A stretch of DNA of 64,000 nt from Carboxylicivirga marina (GTDB lineage Bacteria > Bacteroidota > Bacteroidia > Bacteroidales > Marinilabiliaceae). Location: contig NZ_JAENRR010000009.1 in NCBI RefSeq assembly GCF_016612505.1, positions 1 through 64,000 on the forward strand, read 5' to 3'. Below, one piece after another: positions 41,611-50,804 of the stretch (the first letter of the stretch is position 1; each line of letters opens with the position of its first letter). The notes below the pieces were generated by a model. That model saw nothing but the letters and a program-made list of their open reading frames with translations. It did no database searches and had not been told where the DNA came from. The position numbers and the translations under genes were made by a program.

Positions 41611-44004
41611 ATGAATAATACTGAAAATACGTCGCAGGCGTTTCAAGCTAATAATAAAAAATCTGCTGGGGATAACCTTTTTGATATCAATAGATTAATT
41701 CGTCTGGTTTTAAAAAACTGGTACCTGTTTGTTATATCTGTTCCGTTGTGTTTAGGAGCTGTCTTTATGTATCATCGTTATACAGTGCCTGTTTACAAGG
41801 CTTCGGCTACGTTAATGCTAAAAGGTAGTGAGCAGAAGACATTATCTCAAGCTGATTTAATTGAGGGCTTTGGTTTATCGCCAGAGATGCGAAGTGTTGA
41901 AAATCAGAGCTTCATTATTCGTTCACGCAATATTATTAAGAAGGCTATTGATAGGCTTGATTTTGGTGTGTCATACTATCAAAAAGGTCGTTTTAAAGAT
42001 TCAGAGTTATACAATAGTTCTCCTTTTACAATTGAATTTGATTCAGTTCACCCTCAGTTGGTAAATGTGCCTATTGAACTGGTTTTTAATGAGGTAAATG
42101 AGATTAGCGTAAAAATCAACAGCGAAGGTGGAGTGCTGCATAATTATTCGAGCGAAAAATTTGCCGGTCGAACAGGTGCACTCGAGTATTCTAAGCTTGT
42201 TAGTTTAAACGAATGGGTAAGTGAAGATGCATTCTCTTTTAAAGTCAGAAGAAAAAACAATGTCAATCTAACTCCTGGAGTTTCGTACTATTTTATTTTC
42301 AAAACACATCAGCAACTAACGAGTGAATACCGCTCTACACTTGGAGTTGCACCTTATCGCGAAGGTTCCAGTATTTTATTTATCTCGTCAATTGGAACAA
42401 GTAGGGGTAAAATAGTGAGGTTTTTAGATGAGTTGTGTGAGGTGATTCTTGAGCATAACCTGGATCGTAAAAACGATATGGCAACACGCTCAATTGCATT
42501 TATTGAAGCGCAGCTGAAAACAGTTTCTGATACGCTGGATAAAGTTCAAAACCGCTTATCATCTTATCGTAAAGCTAACCGCTTTATGGGGCCTTCGGAG
42601 TTTTCTCAAAAATTGGCCGATAAATATTATGATACCGAGAGTAAGCTTAAAATGCTTGATATGCGCATTGAATACTATGAGTATATTAAGAAAAACTTGG
42701 AGGTTTCTAATGATTTTGAAGAGTTTTTGTTGCCTGCTGTTGATAATAAAAACACAGGGCTTGTGAATGAGTTTGTGGCGCAATTAATTGAACTGCAAAA
42801 AGAAAAGGAGATGCTGAAAGGAGCAGCTCAGTTGAATAATCAATATTTAGTAACTGTTCAGAGCAAAATTGAAGTAACTGTTGATTTGCTCAATAAATCA
42901 ATTAACCAGGTATTACGAAATTTCGGCCTTGAAAAAGCGAAAATTGAAAAAGAGCTGAGCGCTATCTTGCAGGATATGGAGAAGCTTCCGGAGTTAGAAA
43001 AAGATTATTTAATAATCGATCGCACGTATAAACTAAATGATGCTATCTATACCTTCTTACTCCAAAAGCATTCAGAGACTCAGATTTCGAAAGCGAGTAA
43101 TGTGCCCGATAATGAAATCATTGACAATGCATCGATTAGTGCTATTGTGTCACCAAACAAAAATAGTGATTATAAAAAAGGCATCATGCTAGCCTTGCTT
43201 ATTCCTGCAGTATTTATTGGTTTAAAAGAGTTTTTAAACACAAAAGTACGAGGTGCAGATGATCTAAAATATTTAATTCCGGAAGTACCTGTATTAGGGA
43301 TGGTTTTCAATAATAAAAGTGGCGCCGAGAATGTAATTAATGAGCATCCACATTCTATTATTAGTGAATCATTTCGCTCAATTCGTACCAAGCTGAAGTT
43401 TATGGCTGGTGCCAATGATTTTAAGGTCATTACCCTTACAAGTTCCAATACCGGTGAAGGTAAAACTTTCTGTGCGCAGAATATCGCATCTGTATTTGCC
43501 ATTTCAGGTAAAAAAACGGTTTTGGTAGGTTTTGATATGCGTAAGCCTAGGCTAACTGCTTTATTTAATCTGAATAGTAAACAGGGCTTGTCGAATTACT
43601 TTATTGGCCAGAGTGCGGTTGAAGATATTATTTACGATACGGAGTTGGATGGTGTAAGTGTCATTCCGGCTGGGCCAATACCGCCAAACCCAAGTGAATT
43701 GATAGTGGGCGATAAAACACATGAGTTGTATCAATATCTTAGAGATAACTTCGATATTGTGGTTATCGATTCACCACCAATTGGTTTAGTGGCCGATGCT
43801 CGTTTGTTGATGCACTATTCAGATTGTAACCTCTTTATCGTTCGTTCGAATTATACATCGAAAGACCATTTGGTGCATACCATTGATAATCTAACAAGTG
43901 AGCGAGTTGATGGTCTTGGCGTTATTCTCAATGATCTTTCAATGAATGAAAAGGGCTACGGATATTATTCGGCAGAATATTATGGTGGTAAAACTCAATC
44001 CTAG
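41611..44004 (+). CDS. Polysaccharide export tyrosine autokinase, Wzc type
   Basis: A 797-residue inner-membrane protein. A Wzz chain-length domain lies between two transmembrane helices (about 33-52 and 523-540), with long coiled coils (about 290-480) reaching into the periplasm. A cytoplasmic BY-kinase follows, with Walker A SSNTGEGKT (611-619), Walker A' VLVGFDMRKPRL and Walker B VVIDSPPIG. The tail GYGYYSAEYYGG supplies the tyrosines that are autophosphorylated. It controls export and length of capsule or exopolysaccharide. The outer-membrane Wza partner is not in the window. Its TAG stop overlaps the stop of the convergent glycosyltransferase gene. Confidence 0.93.
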   Translation: MNNTENTSQAFQANNKKSAGDNLFDINRLIRLVLKNWYLFVISVPLCLGAVFMYHRYTVPVYKASATLMLKGSEQKTLSQADLIEGFGLSPEMRSVENQSFIIRSRNIIKKAIDRLDFGVSYYQKGRFKDSELYNSSPFTIEFDSVHPQLVNVPIELVFNEVNEISVKINSEGGVLHNYSSEKFAGRTGALEYSKLVSLNEWVSEDAFSFKVRRKNNVNLTPGVSYYFIFKTHQQLTSEYRSTLGVAPYREGSSILFISSIGTSRGKIVRFLDELCEVILEHNLDRKNDMATRSIAFIEAQLKTVSDTLDKVQNRLSSYRKANRFMGPSEFSQKLADKYYDTESKLKMLDMRIEYYEYIKKNLEVSNDFEEFLLPAVDNKNTGLVNEFVAQLIELQKEKEMLKGAAQLNNQYLVTVQSKIEVTVDLLNKSINQVLRNFGLEKAKIEKELSAILQDMEKLPELEKDYLIIDRTYKLNDAIYTFLLQKHSETQISKASNVPDNEIIDNASISAIVSPNKNSDYKKGIMLALLIPAVFIGLKEFLNTKVRGADDLKYLIPEVPVLGMVFNNKSGAENVINEHPHSIISESFRSIRTKLKFMAGANDFKVITLTSSNTGEGKTFCAQNIASVFAISGKKTVLVGFDMRKPRLTALFNLNSKQGLSNYFIGQSAVEDIIYDTELDGVSVIPAGPIPPNPSELIVGDKTHELYQYLRDNFDIVVIDSPPIGLVADARLLMHYSDCNLFIVRSNYTSKDHLVHTIDNLTSERVDGLGVILNDLSMNEKGYGYYSAEYYGGKTQS

Positions 44005-44756
44005 TCTTTTTTGAGGAATTGGATGAGTTTGCTGAAGTTTTTGATGAACAAGGCGTATATCCCTCCAACCTTATTGCTTGATAGGACAGCGTAATCTTCT
44101 TTTGACTTTTGAATAATGTTCTTGATGGAATTATTGCTTACTCCACCTAAGCGCATGTTTACGATGGTGTCATCTATATATAAGCTGTTTGTTTGGTGGT
44201 TACTAAATAGTCTTAATATATAATCGTAATCTGCCGAAATCTTAAAGTCGGTGTTGAAATAACCAAGTTCCTCGATTAATTCCTTTTTTATGTATAATGT
44301 TGGATGGGGTGGCATCCAGCCTCGTTTAAGTAGTTTGTGGTTAAATGCTTGGCTTTTCCAGTTGCGAATAATTTTATGTGGTGGTTGAGCCTGGATATAA
44401 TTTAAATTGCCATAGGTTGCATTAAAATTTGTGCCATCAACTCTGTTTAGTAGATTTTCTATCACATGATTGTTGGCAAAAATATCATCGGCATGTAAAA
44501 AGCCCACCCAATTGCAAGAAGCAAGCTTTAGGCCTTTGTTCATAGCATCATAAATTCCTTTGTCGGGTTCGCTAATCCAGTGGTTTATATCCGATTCATT
44601 TTTTTTAATTATATCAATGGTTCTGTCTTTTGATTGCCCATCAATTATAATGTATTCAATTTGATCTCTAACAGTTTGACTATTGATGCTTTCGATGGTG
44701 TCGGCAAGTGTTTGCTCGCAATTGTAAGTGACTGTTATAATTGATATTTTCTTCAT
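44001..44756 (-). CDS. Family 2 glycosyltransferase
   Basis: A 251-residue GT-A fold enzyme, soluble or peripheral. Family marks are ISIITVTYNCEQTLADTIESI at the N-terminus, the nucleotide-binding YIIIDGQSKD, the metal site LHADD, and a C-terminal SADYDYILRLF segment. Members of this WcaA-like group add single sugars to lipid-linked polysaccharide chains; donor and acceptor are not predictable. It is preceded by a DUF7935-like gene 8 nt upstream and faces wzc, the two stop codons sharing the bases CTAG. Confidence 0.92.
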   Translation of the reverse strand: MKKISIITVTYNCEQTLADTIESINSQTVRDQIEYIIIDGQSKDRTIDIIKKNESDINHWISEPDKGIYDAMNKGLKLASCNWVGFLHADDIFANNHVIENLLNRVDGTNFNATYGNLNYIQAQPPHKIIRNWKSQAFNHKLLKRGWMPPHPTLYIKKELIEELGYFNTDFKISADYDYILRLFSNHQTNSLYIDDTIVNMRLGGVSNNSIKNIIQKSKEDYAVLSSNKVGGIYALFIKNFSKLIQFLKKD

Positions 44757-44764
44757 TAATGCTT

Positions 44765-45292
44765 CTAGTCAAAATAATATAACTGGATGTCTTTTTTGAG
44801 TACTTCTTTGGCTTTCTTTATATAGAAGTTGGTGTCATTAATGCCTTTCTCCAGAATGATTCTTGACAATTCAATCGAGGGGGCATTGGCTTGAGTTTCG
44901 GCAGCTGATGTATTAATGAGTTTAACAACTTCGTCACGTGCTTTTATAATAGCATCCCATGTTTTTGCCGGTAAATAAATCTGCATGGCAAAATTATGCT
45001 CAAATTCCTGTCGAATGATTTGCAGGAGTTGCTTCTGGAATTGTAAACTGCTTAATCCTTGTTTGTTTTCTCTGATGACTATCGTTTCAGGGCTAATGCG
45101 CTCCAATAAAATAGCTAACCTTTCATAGGCCTGTAGTCTTGTGGGGATTAATTCCTTATAAGTGCTGTTGGCCAGTTCAAGTTCTTTTAATTTAAGGTTG
45201 TGTTTAAAAAACCATCTAATGAGAATTAAAAGTGGCAGGGCAATTAATAAAACTACGGCCGCTATTTTTAGTAATTCGTTTATGGTAATCAT
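44765..45292 (-). CDS. Membrane-anchored protein of the DUF7935 type
   Basis: A 175-residue protein with one N-terminal transmembrane segment (residues 9-29) and a helical cytoplasmic part. The block RLQAYERLAILLERISPETIV and the later QLLQIIRQEFEHNFAMQIYL is a pattern I associate with a conserved Bacteroidota family called DUF7935. The name is given from memory and is uncertain. No function is known. It is the first gene of a pair with the glycosyltransferase, 8 nt apart. Confidence 0.75.
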   Translation of the reverse strand: MITINELLKIAAVVLLIALPLLILIRWFFKHNLKLKELELANSTYKELIPTRLQAYERLAILLERISPETIVIRENKQGLSSLQFQKQLLQIIRQEFEHNFAMQIYLPAKTWDAIIKARDEVVKLINTSAAETQANAPSIELSRIILEKGINDTNFYIKKAKEVLKKDIQLYYFD

Positions 45293-45575
45293 TAACGTGT
45301 AATTTATGTGGTTTATGGTCCTAGTTGTTAAATTGTAAAATTATAATTCACAATATTAATGTGGTTAATTTATTTGATTCGAAATTTAATGTTTGTGCTA
45401 TGTTTGTATGTGTAAGTAAAAAACATTGAATTATGATGATGTATCTTATTGGAAATGTTGGTTGCTTATGATTTTTAACTAATTTTGTTCCAATTCGCAT
45501 GCAAGATATAAAATGTTTTGCACAGCCATATTGCTAAAGTTAATTATATCACTTTAAGAAAAAGGAGAGTTTTTG

Positions 45576-46775
45576 ATGAGTACAGCTGTTATTTCAAACC
45601 GGATTAATGCATTGTCTGAGTCGCAAACCATTCAGATGAACCAAAAAAGCAGGGAATTACAAGATAGTGGAGTTGATGTCATTAACCTAACACTAGGAGA
45701 ACCTGATTTTAATACCCCTGAACATATTAAGGAGGCAGCTATTAAGGCAATAAATGATAACCTTTCACATTACCCGCCTGTAGCAGGATTTCCAGCTTTA
45801 AAGCAAGCTGTTGTTGATAAGTTAGCAAAGGATAATGGTTTAGAATATTCGCCAAGTCAAATAGTCATTTCTGCTGGTGCAAAGCATAGTTTGGCTAATG
45901 TGTTACAATGCATTGTAGATGCTGGTGATGAAGTGATTATTCCGGCACCATATTGGGTAAGTTACATTGAATTAGTTAAGCTTGCCGAAGGCACCCCTGT
46001 TATTATCGAAGCTGGTGTTGAAACCAAATTTAAAATCACGCCAGAACAGCTGGAAGCCAGTATAACATCAAAAACAAAAGCGATTTTATTTAACTCTCCC
46101 TCAAATCCAACAGGAAGTATTTATGATGCTGATGAGCTAAAAGCCTTGGCTGCCGTCTTAGAAAAGCATCCACATATATATATTATTTCTGATGAGATTT
46201 ATGAGAAAATTAATTTTGTAGGCAAGCATGTGGGACTAGCTGAATTTGCTCCGCTAAAAGAGCGTACGATAGTTATTAATGGGGCGTCTAAAGGGTATGC
46301 CATGACAGGATGGCGAATTGGTTATATTGCTGCTCCGGCAGAAATTGCTAAAGCTGTTACTAAATTACAAGGTCAGTATACTTCTGGGGTGTGTTCTATT
46401 GCTCAAGCGGCATCTATACAGGCTTTTATAGGCGATCAGCAATGTGTCGAAGATATGCGTGTCGCGTTTAATAAACGTCGCGACCTGGTATTGGACAATG
46501 TAAAAGATATCCCTGGCTTTATAGTAGCGATTCCTGATGGCGCATTCTACATTTTCCCAGATATCAGTTCGTATTTTGGCAAATCAAATGGGGAGCACGT
46601 TATTAATACATCCATGGATATGAGTATGTACTTATTAGAAAAGGCTCATGTCGCTTCTGTACCTGGTAGTGCTTTTGGAAGTAATAACTGTGTTAGGTTT
46701 TCATACGCTGCTGCTGATGAATTATTGGTGAAGGCTTTTCAAAGAGTTAAAGACGCATTGGCACAACTTCAGTAG
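45576..46775 (+). CDS. aspC: Aspartate aminotransferase, class I (Ib type)
   Basis: A 399-residue PLP enzyme that exchanges amino groups between aspartate and 2-oxoglutarate. The Schiff-base lysine is K239 in NGASKGYAMTGWRIGY. Further family blocks are LTLGEPDFNTPEHI, PAPYWVSY, LFNSPSNPTGSIYD, SDEIYEKI and the carboxylate-binding arginine in NCVRFSYA. The ATG at 45576 (next to an in-frame TTG) is chosen because AAGGAGAG precedes it at a suitable distance. It is monocistronic or read through to ftsE, 90 nt further on. Confidence 0.93.
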   Translation: MSTAVISNRINALSESQTIQMNQKSRELQDSGVDVINLTLGEPDFNTPEHIKEAAIKAINDNLSHYPPVAGFPALKQAVVDKLAKDNGLEYSPSQIVISAGAKHSLANVLQCIVDAGDEVIIPAPYWVSYIELVKLAEGTPVIIEAGVETKFKITPEQLEASITSKTKAILFNSPSNPTGSIYDADELKALAAVLEKHPHIYIISDEIYEKINFVGKHVGLAEFAPLKERTIVINGASKGYAMTGWRIGYIAAPAEIAKAVTKLQGQYTSGVCSIAQAASIQAFIGDQQCVEDMRVAFNKRRDLVLDNVKDIPGFIVAIPDGAFYIFPDISSYFGKSNGEHVINTSMDMSMYLLEKAHVASVPGSAFGSNNCVRFSYAAADELLVKAFQRVKDALAQLQ

Positions 46776-46865
46776 TTGTGCCGCTGTTAATAACTAATGG
46801 TTTTATATCCCGCAAAAAAATTGTTTCTTTGATTGTTAATGTTCAAATACAATCATTGATTTGAT

Positions 46866-47597
46866 ATGAGTAAACAACCAGTAAAAAGCACCAATTCCGA
46901 AGGAAATATTATCGAATTTAAGAATGCATGTATTCGTCAGCAAGAGCATTTGATATTGCAAGATGTCAATTTTAGCATTCAACCTGGCGAATTTGTGTAT
47001 TTAATAGGTAAGGTTGGTACTGGTAAGTCAAGCTTGCTCAAAACTATGTATAAAGAATTGCCTTTGGAAGAAGGTTATGGTTTTGTGGCAGGTTATCCGC
47101 TAAAAACAATAAAAAGTAGTCAGGTGCCATTGCTTCGTCGTAAGATGGGTATTGTGTTTCAGGACTTTCAATTACTGTCTGATCGAACAGTATATGACAA
47201 CCTGATGTTTGTGTTAAAAGCCACTGGCTGGAAAGTTAAAAAGGATATGGATAAGCGTATTCGAGACGTTTTATCTCATGTTGATATGGTACATAAAGGC
47301 TATAAAATGCCACATCAGCTTTCAGGAGGTGAACAGCAACGTATTGGTATTGCCCGAGCTTTATTGAATTCTCCGGACTTGATTCTTGCTGATGAGCCAA
47401 CCGGAAATCTAGATCCTGATACTTCAGATGAATTAATGCAGCTGTTAAAAAAGATTTGTGCTTCAGGAAATACCGTTATAATGGCAACCCATAATTACAA
47501 TCTTCTTAAGAAATTTCCGGGGCGAACCATTCGTTGTGAGGATACGCGCTTATTTGAAGCAAAGCAAGAAGAGATTGACTTTGATTTACTTGATTAA
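46866..47597 (+). CDS. ftsE: Cell-division ABC transporter ATPase FtsE
   Basis: A 243-residue ABC ATPase. Walker A GKVGTGKS (48-55), Q-loop VFQDFQLL, signature LSGGEQQR, Walker B LILADEPTGNLD and the switch H in MATHNYNL are all in place. The sequence is closest to FtsE, which with FtsX activates peptidoglycan amidases at the septum. ftsX is not adjacent, as is common in Bacteroidota. A short N-terminal extension precedes the usual start (IIEFKNACI). Confidence 0.88.
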   Translation: MSKQPVKSTNSEGNIIEFKNACIRQQEHLILQDVNFSIQPGEFVYLIGKVGTGKSSLLKTMYKELPLEEGYGFVAGYPLKTIKSSQVPLLRRKMGIVFQDFQLLSDRTVYDNLMFVLKATGWKVKKDMDKRIRDVLSHVDMVHKGYKMPHQLSGGEQQRIGIARALLNSPDLILADEPTGNLDPDTSDELMQLLKKICASGNTVIMATHNYNLLKKFPGRTIRCEDTRLFEAKQEEIDFDLLD

Positions 47598-47756
47598 ACT
47601 ATAGCGGTGCTATTACTTCTTTTGTAAAAATATCTTAATACTTTAACTTTTCTGCTGAAGCACTTTTGTTATCTTTAAGCACCATAAAAAATGGATAGAC
47701 TAAAAGTTTATTTTAAACGTTTTAGTGTTAGAACTTAATTTAAAGGCCTTATCCTT

Positions 47757-50700
47757 ATGATGAGAAAAATCGCACTATTGCTTTTTGTCAGCCTTGTGCA
47801 CTGCACCTTTGCACAACAATCACTCAAATACGAATCACCCAAAGAACTTTATGAGCGTGGTATGGAAATGTATCGCCTCGGGAAATATGGCTTGGCTCGT
47901 ATTAATTTTAATAAATACGTTCAAGATGCCAATGGAGATAACTCCTCCATGGTGGCCGAAGCAGCCTACCTAACTCGTGTTTGCGCTCAAAAGTTAGGGA
48001 ACGATGATGTAAAGTATTTATGGGAAAGCTATCTGTTGGATTACCCTTATAGTAAACGCTTACATTATGCAAAAATGCATTTAGGCGATTTCTATAAAGA
48101 CCAGAATAAATACAAGCAGGCGTCGCGCTGGTATGATAAAGTAAAAGCATCTGCTTTAGATGATGATACACAGACAGAATATTACTTTTCGGCAGGTTAT
48201 ACACTTTTTATGCTTGAAGAGTTTGATAAGGCACTCGTTAAGTTTAACAAGATTAAAGGTCGAGATAATAAATACCATTCATCTGTTCAATATTATTATG
48301 CCCATATTCAATACCAAAAGGGTAATTATCAGACGGCGCTTGATGAATTTAAGCAACTCGAAAATGATAAAGGTTTTAAAAAAGTAATACCATTTTACAT
48401 CGCACAAATTCTTTACCTAAAAGAAGACTATAATGGTGCGATAAAGTATGCCGAACAATTATCCTCTGAAGGCACAAAAGCTCGACAGGCAGATATGAAT
48501 CGAATTATTGCCGATTCATACTATGCTCAAAAGAAATATGAGAAATCAGCGGTTTACTATCAAAAAGTAATCAATTTGGTCGACGAACCTTTGCGATCGG
48601 ATTACTATCATTTGGGTTTTGCCAATTATTTTATAAAAAACTATGAAGTAGCTGTTGAGGGCTTATCACAAGTAACTTCTGATGATGATGTGATGGCGCA
48701 AAATGCCTATTATCATTTAGGAGATTGTTATCTGAAGTTGAGCGATAAAAAGCGAGCACGTGTTGCTTTTGAAGCCGCTTCAAACAATGATTTTAACAAG
48801 GATATACAGGAAGATGCTTTGCTTAATTACATCAAACTAAACTATGAATTGTCGTTTTCTCCATTTAATGAAATCATCAATTCATTTATGCGATACATTG
48901 AATTGTTTCCTGAAAGCGATAAGATTGATGAGGCATACGAGTATTTAGGGAAGGCTTTTTTAACCACAAAAAACTACCGCGAGGCATTGGCTTCCATGGA
49001 GAAAATTAACCGCAAGACCGGAGATGTGTATCGAGCCTTGCAGCGTGTTGCTTATTATCGCGGATTAGAGCTATTTACAGATTTAAACTTTGGTGAGGCT
49101 ATTGAGTTTTTCGACTATAGCTTAAAGTATGCCGAGTATGATAAAACCTTAAAAGTTGGTGCTTATTACTGGAGGGCCGAAGCACATTATCGAATGCGTA
49201 ATTATCCAAAGGCTATTCTTGATTTTCGCGAGTACATATTCCAACCGGGCTCTTATGAGATGAAAGAGTTTCCTATTGCGCATTACAATATTGCATATTC
49301 GTATTTTAAACAAAAGGAATATACCGAAGCACAAAGTTGGTTCAGAAAGTATATAAACATGACCGATAAGCGCGATCGTGCTATGCTTGGAGATGCTTAC
49401 AATAGAGCAGGTGATTGCTATTTTGTCAGTCGTCAGTTCAATCAGGCTATTAAATATTATGATTTAGCTTCACAAATTCCGGAAAGTTCAGCTGATTATG
49501 CTTTGTTTCAAAAAGGCTTCTGTTTAGGACTTATGAAACAGTATGACCAAAAAATACAAGTGCTGGATAATGTGGTGCAACGTTACCCAACATCTACTTA
49601 TGTTGATGATGCCTTGTATGAAACAGGTCGTTCTTACGTGGCTCTGGGTAATAATGATAAAGCGATATATTATTACAAGTCAACTAAAGAAAAGTATCCG
49701 AAAGGAAGTTATGCCAAAAAAGCTTTGTTACAACTGGGTTTGGTATATTACAATAGTGATGATGCTAATAATTCAATGCGTTATTACAAAAGGGTTGTGA
49801 ATGAATATCCAGGTACCGAAGAGGCTGAAGATGCTTTAAATGGCATTCGTAATATTTATATGGATGACAATGACCTGAATGGTTATATGAAGTATACGGC
49901 TTCATTGGGTTCTTTTGCGCAAGTTGATGAGCGTGAGCAGGATAGTTTGACATTTGTGTCGGCCGAACGCTTTTACATGCAGAGTGATTGCAACAGAGCT
50001 ATTAGTCATTTTAAAAATTACCTGAATAAATTTCCTGAAGGTAAGTTTGTTTTGAATGCCCATTTTTACAAAGCCGATTGTCAATATAAAACCGGTGCAT
50101 ATACCGATGCCTTGAGTTCATTTAAATATGTGGCAGAACGCGAACGCAGCTTGTTTACCGAGGAGGCCTTAATACGAATGGGTGAATTATTATACCAGCA
50201 GAAAGACTACCGTAAAGCCTATGAGAGTTTTAACCGCCTTGAACTGGAAGCTGAGATCGCTGAAAACCGTTTAGAGGCAAAAATTGGTAAGATGCGCTGC
50301 CTGGTAAAGATTGAACAACCAGAAGAATGTATTAAAGCTGCAGAAAGCTTATTAACATCACATAAAATCGCCGATGAAATCAAACGTGAAGCGGTATTTA
50401 ATTTAGCGAAAAGTTATCAACAACTTGGAAATAAAGAACAGGCCTTTGAGCATTATAAAAAGGTAGCGGAAAATACTAAAAGTGAAGAAGGCGCAGAAGC
50501 CAAGTTTCAGGTTGCACAAATGCTTTACAACAAAGGCGAAAAGAATACTTCGGAGAAAGAAATTTTTGATTACATCGATAAAGGAACCCCTCATCAGTAT
50601 TGGTTAGCCAGAAGTTTTATCTTGTTAGCTGAAATATACCATGACAGGGGAGAAGCCTTTCAGGCGGTGCAATACCTGCAAAGTATCAAAGATAACTATG

Positions 50701-50801
50701 AAGGTGATGATGATATCGAACAGAGAGTGGATGCCTATTTAAAAAGCTGGCAAACAGAAGTCGAAGAGTCAACCAGTTCAGAAACTATTAACGTAGGATA
50801 A
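47757..50801 (+). CDS. Large periplasmic TPR protein
   Basis: A 1014-residue protein with a signal peptide (cleavage near TFAQ, residue 20). It consists of about 25 TPR-like units along its entire length, for example YYFSAGYTLFMLEEFDKALVKF, YYHLGDCYLKLSDKKRARVAF and ALYETGRSYVALGNNDKAIYYY. The repeats resemble those of YbgF/BamD-like cell-envelope scaffolds. It is followed, one codon later, by an outer-membrane barrel gene, and this TPR-barrel pairing is one I have seen in other Bacteroidota. A complex in the periplasm next to the outer membrane is a reasonable inference. The alternative ATG is one codon downstream. Confidence 0.88.
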   Translation: MMRKIALLLFVSLVHCTFAQQSLKYESPKELYERGMEMYRLGKYGLARINFNKYVQDANGDNSSMVAEAAYLTRVCAQKLGNDDVKYLWESYLLDYPYSKRLHYAKMHLGDFYKDQNKYKQASRWYDKVKASALDDDTQTEYYFSAGYTLFMLEEFDKALVKFNKIKGRDNKYHSSVQYYYAHIQYQKGNYQTALDEFKQLENDKGFKKVIPFYIAQILYLKEDYNGAIKYAEQLSSEGTKARQADMNRIIADSYYAQKKYEKSAVYYQKVINLVDEPLRSDYYHLGFANYFIKNYEVAVEGLSQVTSDDDVMAQNAYYHLGDCYLKLSDKKRARVAFEAASNNDFNKDIQEDALLNYIKLNYELSFSPFNEIINSFMRYIELFPESDKIDEAYEYLGKAFLTTKNYREALASMEKINRKTGDVYRALQRVAYYRGLELFTDLNFGEAIEFFDYSLKYAEYDKTLKVGAYYWRAEAHYRMRNYPKAILDFREYIFQPGSYEMKEFPIAHYNIAYSYFKQKEYTEAQSWFRKYINMTDKRDRAMLGDAYNRAGDCYFVSRQFNQAIKYYDLASQIPESSADYALFQKGFCLGLMKQYDQKIQVLDNVVQRYPTSTYVDDALYETGRSYVALGNNDKAIYYYKSTKEKYPKGSYAKKALLQLGLVYYNSDDANNSMRYYKRVVNEYPGTEEAEDALNGIRNIYMDDNDLNGYMKYTASLGSFAQVDEREQDSLTFVSAERFYMQSDCNRAISHFKNYLNKFPEGKFVLNAHFYKADCQYKTGAYTDALSSFKYVAERERSLFTEEALIRMGELLYQQKDYRKAYESFNRLELEAEIAENRLEAKIGKMRCLVKIEQPEECIKAAESLLTSHKIADEIKREAVFNLAKSYQQLGNKEQAFEHYKKVAENTKSEEGAEAKFQVAQMLYNKGEKNTSEKEIFDYIDKGTPHQYWLARSFILLAEIYHDRGEAFQAVQYLQSIKDNYEGDDDIEQRVDAYLKSWQTEVEESTSSETINVG

Positions 50802-50804
50802 TTG

